Assembly: GCF_900117425.1 (NCBI RefSeq)
Contig: NZ_FPEH01000034.1
Location: forward strand, 1-64,000
DNA from: Novosphingobium sp. NDB2Meth1
Lineage (GTDB): Bacteria > Pseudomonadota > Alphaproteobacteria > Sphingomonadales > Sphingomonadaceae
Reading direction: 5' to 3'
Length of the DNA: 64,000 nt
Below are positions 57,705 through 64,000 of the stretch, in pieces (positions within the stretch are counted from its first letter, which is position 1; each line of letters opens with the position of its first letter). A program made the position numbers and the translations under genes. The notes below the pieces were generated by a model that saw only the letters and a list, made by a program, of their open reading frames with translations, was not told where the DNA came from and searched no databases.

Positions 57705-57806
57705 CCCGGCACAAGGGGCCATTGCGGGCGGGCAAGCGGGCACCCATATTCGAGAGCAAGACGCCGCAGACCGGCTTTCGGCGCGGCGGGAATGGAATAG
57801 AAGAAT

Positions 57807-60212
57807 ATGGCTCAATATCCCCTGCTTCCGCTGCGCGACATCGTCGTGTTTCCCGGCATGGTCGTGCCGCTCTTTGTCGGCCGCGAGAAGTCGGTCTCGG
57901 CGCTCGAAGTCGCGATGGCGGGTTCCAAGGAAATCTTCCTGCTCGCCCAGCTTGATCCGGGTTGCGACGATCCGGACCGCGATGACCTCTATGATACCGG
58001 CGTGGTTGCCACCGTGCTCCAGCTGCTGAAGCTGCCTGACGGCACCGTGCGCGTGCTCGTCGAAGGCCAGCAGCGCGCCGAACTCAAGGCACTGACGACC
58101 GAGACGGCGAACGAAGGCGAACTGGTGCTCGCCGAGGTCGAAGTGGTCGAACCGGCCGAGGTTTCCGGTGCCGAGATCGCGGGCATGATGCGCTCGGTGG
58201 TCGATCAGTTCGCCGAATACGCGAAGCTGTCCAAGAAGCTGCCGCAGGACGCGGGCTCGCAGCTGGGTGATATCGACGATGCCGGCAAGCTGGCGGATGC
58301 GGTCGCGGCGAACCTTGCGGCGCGCGTTGCGGAAAAGCAGGCCGTGCTCGCCGAGGCTGATCCGCTCAAGCGGCTCGAGATGGTGCTCTCCTTCATGGAG
58401 GGCGAGCTTGGCGTGCTGCAGGTGGAGCGCAAGATCCGCGGCCGCGTGAAGCGCCAGATGGAGAAGACGCAGCGCGAATACTACCTCAACGAGCAGCTCA
58501 AGGCGATCCAGTCTGAGCTGGGCGGCGGCGATGACGGCGAAGGCAACGAGATTGCCGAGCTGCAGGAAAAGATCGACACGCTGAAGCTTTCCAAGGAAGC
58601 GCGTGCGAAGGCGACCGCCGAGCTCAAGAAGCTGCGCACGATGCAGCCGATGAGCGCCGAGGCGACTGTCATCCGCAACTACCTCGATGTGCTGCTCGGC
58701 CTGCCCTGGGGCAAGAAGTCGAAGCTGAAGAAGGACATCGCAGCGGCGCAGGCCATTCTCGATGCCGATCACTATGCGCTCGACAAGGTCAAGGACCGCA
58801 TCATCGAGTATCTCGCGGTGCAGGCGCGCACCAACAAGCTGAAGGGGCCGATCCTATGCCTTGTCGGCCCGCCGGGCGTGGGCAAGACCTCGCTGGGCAA
58901 GTCGATCGCCAAGGCGACCGGCCGCCAGTTCGTGCGCCAGTCGCTGGGCGGCGTGCGCGACGAAGCGGAAATCCGCGGCCACCGGCGTACCTATATCGGC
59001 TCGCTTCCGGGCAAGATCGTGACGAATCTGAAGAAGACCGGCACGTCCAACCCGCTGTTCCTGCTCGACGAGATCGACAAGCTTGGTCAGGACTTCCGCG
59101 GCGATCCCGCTTCGGCGCTGCTTGAAGTGCTCGATCCGGAGCAGAACGCGAAGTTCCAGGATCATTACCTCGAGCTCGACATCGACCTCTCGGACGTGAT
59201 GTTCGTGTGCACCGCAAACAGCCTCAACCTGCCGCAGGCCCTGCTAGACCGCATGGAAATCATCCGGCTCGAGGGCTATACCGAGGATGAGAAGGTCGAG
59301 ATCGCCGAGCGCCACCTGATCGCCAAGCAGATCGAGGCGCACGGGCTCAAGACGGGCGAGTTCACGCTGGAGCAGGCCGCTTTGCGCGATCTGATCCGTT
59401 ATTACACCCGCGAGGCGGGCGTCCGCACGCTGGAGCGCGAGATCGCGCGGCTGGCGAGGAAGGCACTGCGGCGGATCCTCGAAAAGAAGGATGCCGAGGT
59501 CGTCATCACGCCCGAAAACCTTGCCGACTTCGCAGGCGTGCGCAAGTTCCGCCACGGCGTTTCGGACGAGGAGAACCAGGTCGGCGCGGTGACGGGCCTG
59601 GCCTGGACCGAAGTCGGCGGCGAACTGCTGACGATCGAAAGCGTGACGGTGCCCGGCAAGGGCGCGGTGAAGACCACTGGCAAGCTCGGGGAAGTGATGA
59701 GCGAGAGCGTCCAGATGGCGTTCAGCTTCGTCAAGGCGCGGGGACCGCAGTACGGGATCAAGCCTTCGGTGTTCAACCGCAAGGACCTGCACATCCACCT
59801 GCCTGAAGGCGCCGTGCCCAAGGACGGGCCGAGCGCGGGCGTGGGCATGGTGACCGCGATGGTCTCAACGCTGACTGGCATCCCGGTGCGTGCCGACGTG
59901 GCGATGACCGGCGAGGTTACCTTGCGCGGGCGCGTGCTGGCGATCGGCGGGCTCAAGGAGAAACTGCTCGCGGCGCTGCGCGGCGGCATCAAGACGGTGC
60001 TCATCCCCGAGGAGAACCGCAAGGATCTGGCCGAGATCCCCGCGAACATCCGCGAGGGGCTGGAGATCGTGCCGGTGAGCCATGTCGACGAAGTGCTGGC
60101 GCGTGCGCTCGCGGCGCCGACCGAGGCGATTGAATGGACCGAAGCGGATGAAATGGCAGCTGGACCGGCGCCCGCTCTGACCAGCGGAACGACAGCGCCT
60201 ACTGCGCACTGA
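57807..60212 (+). CDS. lon: ATP-dependent protease La (Lon)
   Basis: An 801-residue Lon protease. The N-terminal substrate domain begins PLLPLRDIVVFPGMVVPLFVG, and a coiled-coil region leads to the AAA+ module with Walker A GPPGVGKTS (354-362) and FLLDEIDKLG. The serine protease domain has the PKDGPSAG motif (nucleophile near 676) and the later catalytic lysine in GGLKEKLLAA. It degrades misfolded and regulatory proteins. It is followed by an HU gene, the conserved lon-hup order. Confidence 0.97.
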   Translation: MAQYPLLPLRDIVVFPGMVVPLFVGREKSVSALEVAMAGSKEIFLLAQLDPGCDDPDRDDLYDTGVVATVLQLLKLPDGTVRVLVEGQQRAELKALTTETANEGELVLAEVEVVEPAEVSGAEIAGMMRSVVDQFAEYAKLSKKLPQDAGSQLGDIDDAGKLADAVAANLAARVAEKQAVLAEADPLKRLEMVLSFMEGELGVLQVERKIRGRVKRQMEKTQREYYLNEQLKAIQSELGGGDDGEGNEIAELQEKIDTLKLSKEARAKATAELKKLRTMQPMSAEATVIRNYLDVLLGLPWGKKSKLKKDIAAAQAILDADHYALDKVKDRIIEYLAVQARTNKLKGPILCLVGPPGVGKTSLGKSIAKATGRQFVRQSLGGVRDEAEIRGHRRTYIGSLPGKIVTNLKKTGTSNPLFLLDEIDKLGQDFRGDPASALLEVLDPEQNAKFQDHYLELDIDLSDVMFVCTANSLNLPQALLDRMEIIRLEGYTEDEKVEIAERHLIAKQIEAHGLKTGEFTLEQAALRDLIRYYTREAGVRTLEREIARLARKALRRILEKKDAEVVITPENLADFAGVRKFRHGVSDEENQVGAVTGLAWTEVGGELLTIESVTVPGKGAVKTTGKLGEVMSESVQMAFSFVKARGPQYGIKPSVFNRKDLHIHLPEGAVPKDGPSAGVGMVTAMVSTLTGIPVRADVAMTGEVTLRGRVLAIGGLKEKLLAALRGGIKTVLIPEENRKDLAEIPANIREGLEIVPVSHVDEVLARALAAPTEAIEWTEADEMAAGPAPALTSGTTAPTAH

Positions 60213-60228
60213 TCGCGAGTTCGTTGCG

Positions 60229-60270
60229 GTGCAGCATGAAATGTTATGCTGCACCCTCGCGGTGCAGCAT
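60229..60270 (+). repeat. Three-copy GGTGCAGCAT repeat able to form two alternative hairpins
   Basis: GGTGCAGCAT occurs at 60229-60238 and 60261-60270, and its complement ATGCTGCACC at 60246-60255. The middle copy can pair with either flank (7- or 5-base loop), so the hairpins exclude each other. It lies 16 bases after the lon stop in the 259-bp gap before HU. The rest of the gap shows only a presumed HU promoter region. Confidence 0.7.
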
Positions 60271-60471
60271 TAACCTTCGTGGAGTGGCCGCTTACCGTAG
60301 GGCGGTAGGGGCGTCCTGAAATCTTCGCGGACTGGCCAGATTCCGGCGTTTTTTCGGCGATTCCGGGCGTTTTTCGCTTTGACAGCGGATTCTTTCTCGG
60401 CTCTCTTCCGGCAACCCGAATTTCGATTCAGGCAACCGGTTGTTTGCATAAAAGCCAATGGGGGTTCCGCA

Positions 60472-60744
60472 ATGAACAAGAACGATCTGATCAGCGCAGT
60501 GGCCGACGCGAGCGGTCTCTCGAAGGGTGATGCGACGAAGGCGGTCGAAGCCGTTTTCGATAGCGTGACCTCGGCGCTGGCCAAGGGTGATGAAGTGCGT
60601 CTCGTCGGGTTTGGTACGTTCTCGGTTGCCAAGCGCAAGGCCTCGACCGGTCGCAATCCGCGCACTGGCGAGCCGATGTCGATCAAGGCTTCCGCCCAGC
60701 CCAAGTTCAAGGCTGGCAAGGGCCTGAAGGACGCTGTCAACTAA
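60472..60744 (+). CDS. DNA-binding protein HU
   Basis: A 90-residue HU-family histone-like protein. MNKNDLISAVADASGLSKGD starts the helical body, GFGTFSVAKRKASTGRNPRTG is the DNA-binding arm (given in part: GFGTFSVAKRKA then RNPRTG) and IKASAQPKFKAGKGLKDAVN closes it. It bends DNA and compacts the nucleoid. GGGGG lies 7 bases before the ATG at 60472; a longer frame upstream is not HU-like. A strong terminator follows. Confidence 0.97.
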   Translation: MNKNDLISAVADASGLSKGDATKAVEAVFDSVTSALAKGDEVRLVGFGTFSVAKRKASTGRNPRTGEPMSIKASAQPKFKAGKGLKDAVN

Positions 60745-60795
60745 AGCAGGAAACGGCATCGGCGCGGGGGCCGGACCGACCACGCGCTATCCGCA

Positions 60796-60835
60796 CCAAA
60801 AACGCCGCGCCGGGATGCCGGGGCGGCGTTTTTGG
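60796..60835. terminator. Bidirectional terminator between HU and the lipoprotein gene
   Basis: CCAAAAACGCCGC (60796-60808) and GCGGCGTTTTTGG (60823-60835) form a 13-bp perfect stem with T-runs on both strands. It serves the HU gene and the convergent lipoprotein gene. Confidence 0.93.
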
Positions 60836-60842
60836 TTGGTTG

Positions 60843-61739
60843 CTACTTTGCCAGCTTGATCAGCGCGGTAGGGGCTGTTGCAGTCCGCGCATCGACCTTC
60901 CAGTCGAGCCGTGAAAGACCGGCGCCTTCCGCCTGCGGGCCCTCGTCGGTGTTGTTGGCAAGGATCTGGCCATCGGTGCGCAGGGTAAAGGTGCCCTCGG
61001 CAATCGGCGGGCCGTCACTGCTAGGCTTCGCGCCTGCCTTGCCACTTTCCTTCATGCCGCTCATCGCCCCGGCCATGGCGCCGAGCCCCGGCATCACCGG
61101 ATTGGCCGCCGCCGTGCTGAACGCAGGCGCATCGACCCGCACCGAGCCATCGGCACGGCGGATCAGCGAGACAAACGGCATGACCATCGGCAGACGCTCG
61201 ATCGTCGGGAAGGTGAAATCGTGGTCGAGCCGGCCGCTTGCCGAATAATCCACCTCGAATTTCCCGCCGCCCTTGCTGACGACTGAGGCATACCCCTCCT
61301 GCCGCGCGAGGCGCTGGGCGAAGGCGGCGGCGGCCTTGGGATCGTCCGGATCGATGCCGCCCATAAAGGCCTGCATCATCTTGCGGTTCTGCACGTCCTC
61401 ATTGGCCTTGGCAGCCTTCTTCGCCTTCTGCTCGTGATTCCACTTGGCGCGCTGCTGGGCGATTTCCGCCGGAGAGCAATCATGCGCCTCGTCGGTCTGC
61501 GGATCGGTGCAGGGTTGCTGCTCGAAGGGCTCGGGCGGGATTGCGTCCGCTTTGGTGCTTTTGCTGCCCTGCGCCAGTGCGGCGAGAATGATCTCGCCCT
61601 TGTAGTGGAACGTGAACGTCCCGTCCCGTCGCAGCGCGAGATCACTCGTGAACTTGCCGGGCATCACCATGCAGCCGGCGAGCACGAGAAGCATGGCAGC
61701 CGCACCCAGAGCGGCGGCGAACTTGCGGCTGGTTTTCAT
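60843..61739 (-). CDS. Predicted lipoprotein of unknown function
   Basis: A 298-residue protein with a type II signal peptide: MKTSRKFAAALGAAAMLLVL, then AGC with the lipidated C23. The mature part has a Lys/Ala-rich central region (HEQKAKKAAKANEDVQ), two Cys (C77 and C88 region, QQPCTDPQTDEAHDC) and a C-terminal Met-rich segment PVMPGLGAMAGAMSGM. No family with a known function is recognised; similar lipoproteins are, as far as I recall, limited to sphingomonads. Confidence 0.82.
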   Translation of the reverse strand: MKTSRKFAAALGAAAMLLVLAGCMVMPGKFTSDLALRRDGTFTFHYKGEIILAALAQGSKSTKADAIPPEPFEQQPCTDPQTDEAHDCSPAEIAQQRAKWNHEQKAKKAAKANEDVQNRKMMQAFMGGIDPDDPKAAAAFAQRLARQEGYASVVSKGGGKFEVDYSASGRLDHDFTFPTIERLPMVMPFVSLIRRADGSVRVDAPAFSTAAANPVMPGLGAMAGAMSGMKESGKAGAKPSSDGPPIAEGTFTLRTDGQILANNTDEGPQAEGAGLSRLDWKVDARTATAPTALIKLAK

Positions 61740-61778
61740 GGCCCATCCCCCTTTGCCCGCGGGGGCGGGCCTGCCTTG

Positions 61779-62603
61779 TCAGCCCGCTGCGCCCCGAGTC
61801 GCGACAGCATAGAGCGCAATTGCTGCCGCATTGGAAACGTTCAGGCTTTCCACCGCAGAAGCAATCGGGAGGCGCGCGATGGAATCGCAATGCTGCGCGA
61901 CATTGTGCCGCAGCCCTTCACCTTCTGCACCCAGCACCAGTGCAACCGGGCCAGCGGGCACAGCGGACGGAAATACTGCGCTGCCTTCGCCATCGAGCCC
62001 GATGCGCCAGTAGCCGGCCTCGGCAATCTGCTCCAGTGCGCGGGCAAGATTGACGACACGTACCCAAGGCACGACTTCGAGCGCGCCGGAAGCGGACTTT
62101 GCCAGCGTGCCGGATTCGGGCGGAGCGTGGCGATCCTGCGTGATCAGCGCGGCGACATCGAACGCGGCACAGCTGCGCAGGATGGCGCCGACATTGTGCG
62201 GATCGGTGACCGAATCAAGGATCACCAGCGTGCGTCCGTCTGCCTCATCAAGAATGTCGGGCAGGGCAACGTCATCCAGCGCGAGGCAATCAAGCACGAG
62301 GCCCTGATGCGGCGCATCGCGTGCCACCAACCGCGCCAGATCGGCAGCTTGCGCATACTCGACCGGGAGCGAGGAGGGCAGTTCGGCATCATGATCGTCG
62401 AGCATCGCCTGGATCGCCTCACGCGTGCCCCACAGCTTCTTCGCCGTCCGCAGGGGGTTCGTCAGCGCCGCCTCGACCGCATGGCGTCCCCACAGCCGCA
62501 CGGCGCCCGTCGAGGCCCGCCCGGAGCCGCGCCCACCCTGCATGCGCCCCGCGCGCCCGCGCATCGGCTTGGCCCGTCCACCATTTTCATCTCGCTTGGC
62601 CAT
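61779..62603 (-). CDS. rlmB: 23S rRNA (guanosine-2'-O-)-methyltransferase RlmB / TrmH-type SPOUT enzyme
   Basis: A 274-residue SPOUT methyltransferase. After a basic, Gly/Arg-rich N-terminus come the substrate-binding domain (LWGRHAVEAAL) and the catalytic domain with DPHNVGAILRSCAAF, VALVLGAEGEGL and IASAVESLNVSNAAAI, the three TrmH motifs. RlmB methylates G2251 of 23S rRNA. The ATG at 62603 is preferred; earlier in-frame starts add an unlike leader. It reads toward the lipoprotein gene with a 39-base gap. Confidence 0.88.
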   Translation of the reverse strand: MAKRDENGGRAKPMRGRAGRMQGGRGSGRASTGAVRLWGRHAVEAALTNPLRTAKKLWGTREAIQAMLDDHDAELPSSLPVEYAQAADLARLVARDAPHQGLVLDCLALDDVALPDILDEADGRTLVILDSVTDPHNVGAILRSCAAFDVAALITQDRHAPPESGTLAKSASGALEVVPWVRVVNLARALEQIAEAGYWRIGLDGEGSAVFPSAVPAGPVALVLGAEGEGLRHNVAQHCDSIARLPIASAVESLNVSNAAAIALYAVATRGAAG

Positions 62604-62775
62604 CGCCCTGCTTTCCATGCTTCGCAAAAAAATAACCCGCGCCCCATGCCAGCCGCCCCATTGACAGGCAAGCAGCGCTTCGCCAAAGGGGCGCCTCACT
62701 CGGCCGGAGCCGCGCTTTTTCAACGAGGCGCGGCGCACAATCGGGAGCCCGCTCTCGGACCGGCAAATCTGGTGT

Positions 62776-62861
62776 GGACAGGTGGCCGAGTGGTTAAAGG
62801 CAGCAGACTGTAAATCTGCCCGCGCAAGCGTACGCTAGTTCGAATCTAGCCCTGTCCACCA
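62776..62861 (+). tRNA. tRNA-Tyr (GTA), likely integration target
   Basis: An 86-base class II tRNA with encoded CCA. The acceptor GGACAGG pairs with CCTGTCC, the anticodon arm AGACTGTAAATCT reads GTA, and there is a long variable arm (CCGCGCAAGCGTACG) and T-loop TTCGAAT. An integrase fragment starts 181 bases downstream, as in islands inserted at tRNA 3' ends. Confidence 0.97.
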
Positions 62862-62972
62862 CCAGCCTCTCCACAGAGATCCCCAAAGAGCCCTAGAAGT
62901 CCAGTGATTCCGGGCATATCCTCGCATCTACCGTCCGCAAGACGCCACACTGATTTGCGTGCAGCCAAGCCC

Positions 62973-63016
62973 AAGTGTGGGGGTAACGTGGGGGTGAATG
63001 ACTTACCCCCACACTT
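62973..63016. other. Inverted repeat before the integrase fragment
   Basis: AAGTGTGGGGGTAA (62973-62986) and TTACCCCCACACTT (63003-63016) form a perfect 14-bp inverted repeat with a 16-base spacer, 26 bases before the integrase ATG. Further GTGGGGG copies lie between and after the arms. It may be an integrase/excisionase binding site or an attenuator. Confidence 0.5.
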
Positions 63017-63042
63017 TTGCTTCCCCGATGTGTGGGGAGAGA

Positions 63043-63216
63043 ATGTGGGGGGAGATTGAGGGCAATCTCACAGATCTTGCGGTCAAGGCAGCCATGTCGA
63101 CTCCAGGAACCTACCAGGACGGTGACGGGCTCTTCCTGAAGATCGACAAGCGAGGCGGTGCCTATTGGCTTCTGCGTATACAGCGCGACGGCAAGCGTCA
63201 TGACGTGCTCCCCTGA
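63043..63216 (+). pseudogene. Tyrosine-recombinase integrase, N-terminal fragment cut by an insertion sequence
   Basis: 57 residues of the N-terminal DUF4102 arm-binding domain of a P4-type integrase: LTDLAVKAA, GTYQDGDGLFLKIDKRGGAYWLLRIQ (given as GTYQDGDGLFLKIDKRGG and AYWLLRIQRDGKR). The match ends at GKRHDV, after which the frame enters the insertion sequence and stops. The TGA stop (63214-63216) coincides with the presumed first bases of the element. GGGGAGAGA precedes the ATG. The missing catalytic part may continue beyond the window. Confidence 0.85.
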
Positions 63217-63264
63217 AATGTGACCGCCCGATGGTAGAATCCGACCTTGAAGGAGTCGGACGAC

Positions 63265-63531
63265 ATGAAACGGAGCAGGTTCAGCGAAGAGCAGATCATC
63301 GCGATCTTGAAGGAGCAGGAGTCTGGGATGGCGACGGCGGAGGTATGCCGGCGCCATGGGATCAGCTCGGCGACGTTCTACAAGTGGAAGTCGAAGTTCG
63401 GTGGCCTGGAAGTGTCGGAGGCGCGGCGGCTGCGATCGCTTGAGGAGGAGAACGCGAGGCTGAAGAAGCTGCTGGCCGAAGCCATGCTCGACAATGCGGT
63501 GCTGAAGGATCTGGCCTCAAAGGAATGGTGA
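63265..63531 (+). CDS. IS3-family transposase OrfA (helix-turn-helix subunit)
   Basis: An 88-residue protein with a typical OrfA helix-turn-helix, MKRSRFSEEQIIAILKEQES then GMATAEVCRRHGISSATFYK, followed by a Leu-heptad helix (LRSLEEENARLKKLLAEAML). GAAGGAG precedes the ATG. orfB overlaps its end in the -1 frame, so the full transposase could form by ribosomal frameshifting, or OrfB could re-initiate at the overlapping ATG. Confidence 0.93.
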   Translation: MKRSRFSEEQIIAILKEQESGMATAEVCRRHGISSATFYKWKSKFGGLEVSEARRLRSLEEENARLKKLLAEAMLDNAVLKDLASKEW

Positions 63532-64000
63532 CGCCCGGCGCCAAGCGGGAAGCCGGCGCGCATGCCTGTGAGCATCACGGGCCGAGCGAGCGTCGGGCGT
63601 GTGCACTGGTCGGCGTGAGCCGCAGGGTGGTCCGGTATCGATCGAGCCGCCCTGTTGACGGCCCGCTGCGGCAAAGGCAGCGCGAGTTGGCAGGAGAGCG
63701 CCGGCGGTTCGGCTATCGCCGTCTCGGTTACCTGCTGGCGCAAGAAGGCATGGCGCCCAATCACAAGAAGCTGCTGCGGATTTACCGCGAGGAAGGGCCG
63801 CGGGTGCGCCGTCGCCGTGGGCGCAAGCGGGCGTTGGGTACTCGGGCGCCGATGGTCTTGCCTGAAGGTCCGAACCAGCGCTGGTCGCTCGACTTCGTCT
63901 CGGACAGCCTGGTCTGCGGTCGGCGTTTCCGCATCCTGAGCGTAGTCGATGACTTCACGCGTGAGTACCTCTCGCTGGTGGCCGGCACTTCGCTGTCGGG
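63525..64000 (+). CDS. IS3-family transposase OrfB, 3' end beyond the window
   Basis: About 158 residues are visible, open to the window edge. The HTH_21-like part RRFGYRRLGYLLAQEGMAPN leads into the DDE (rve) core, with the first catalytic aspartate in WSLDFVSD and a following VVDDFTRE. The ATG at 63525 overlaps the OrfA stop in the -1 frame. The remaining DDE residues are outside the window. Confidence 0.93.
   Translation, partial: MVTPGAKREAGAHACEHHGPSERRACALVGVSRRVVRYRSSRPVDGPLRQRQRELAGERRRFGYRRLGYLLAQEGMAPNHKKLLRIYREEGPRVRRRRGRKRALGTRAPMVLPEGPNQRWSLDFVSDSLVCGRRFRILSVVDDFTREYLSLVAGTSLS

Larger units (their letters stand above)
63214..64000 (+). mobile_element. IS3-family insertion sequence (IS407/IS51-like), left part
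   Basis: Starts near TGAAATGTGACC, a TGA-type terminus as in IS3-family elements, directly where the integrase match fails. It carries overlapping orfA and orfB. The right end, the second inverted repeat and any target duplication lie beyond the window, so the exact left border is an estimate. Confidence 0.85.

Overview
The window looks like a chromosomal segment from a sphingomonad-type alphaproteobacterium (Sphingomonadales, Novosphingobium- or Sphingobium-like). This is an inference from high GC, an abundance of TonB-dependent receptors, a halogenase/SapC pair next to a receptor, the ffs-dnaX-ybaB order, an NDUFS4-type complex I subunit, and short dispersed palindromic repeats of the kind seen in these genomes. 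No rRNA, CRISPR array or complete prophage was seen.

Positions 1-17,700 hold a galactoside utilisation locus behind the 3' part of an initiator tRNA gene. It encodes a GH36 alpha-galactosidase and a GH42 beta-galactosidase. It also encodes a full De Ley-Doudoroff route: galactose dehydrogenase, SMP-30-type lactonase, an IlvD/Edd-type sugar-acid dehydratase, KDGal kinase and KDPGal aldolase. A FadR-type GntR regulator, a sodium/solute symporter, a TonB-dependent receptor, a flavin-dependent halogenase and a SapC-like protein complete the set. Five near-identical TTATC-containing sites lie in the five promoter regions and tie the genes, including the halogenase, into one apparent regulon.

Positions 17,700-26,400 are mixed metabolism: a secreted PAF-acetylhydrolase-like esterase, a PhzF-family protein, an OprB-type porin, an exported KatG, acetyl-CoA synthetase and a small membrane protein. 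Positions 26,400-33,770 look like a second catabolic locus: TetR regulator, class III aminotransferase, TonB-dependent receptor, two-Rossmann flavin monooxygenase and an MFS transporter. From 33,850 to 39,450 there are tRNA-Pro, a lone astD, a CAU tRNA (probably Ile2), a NodB-fold deacetylase, a histidine kinase with an eroded ATPase domain, and an Lrp/AsnC regulator.

Positions 39,500-47,530 carry two giant genes: a tricorn-like protease whose ribosome-binding site sits in an inverted repeat, and a 1449-residue secreted RTX protein with an N-terminal seven-fold repeat. The rest is largely housekeeping: chorismate mutase, polyprenyl diphosphate synthase, aldo/keto reductase, HrpB helicase, NDUFS4-like subunit, SRP RNA, dnaX, ybaB, an mlaA-like gene with an apparent frameshift in its signal peptide, lon, HU, a lipoprotein and RlmB. 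The right edge is the start of an integrated element: tRNA-Tyr, then an integrase cut short by an IS3-family insertion sequence that runs off the window.
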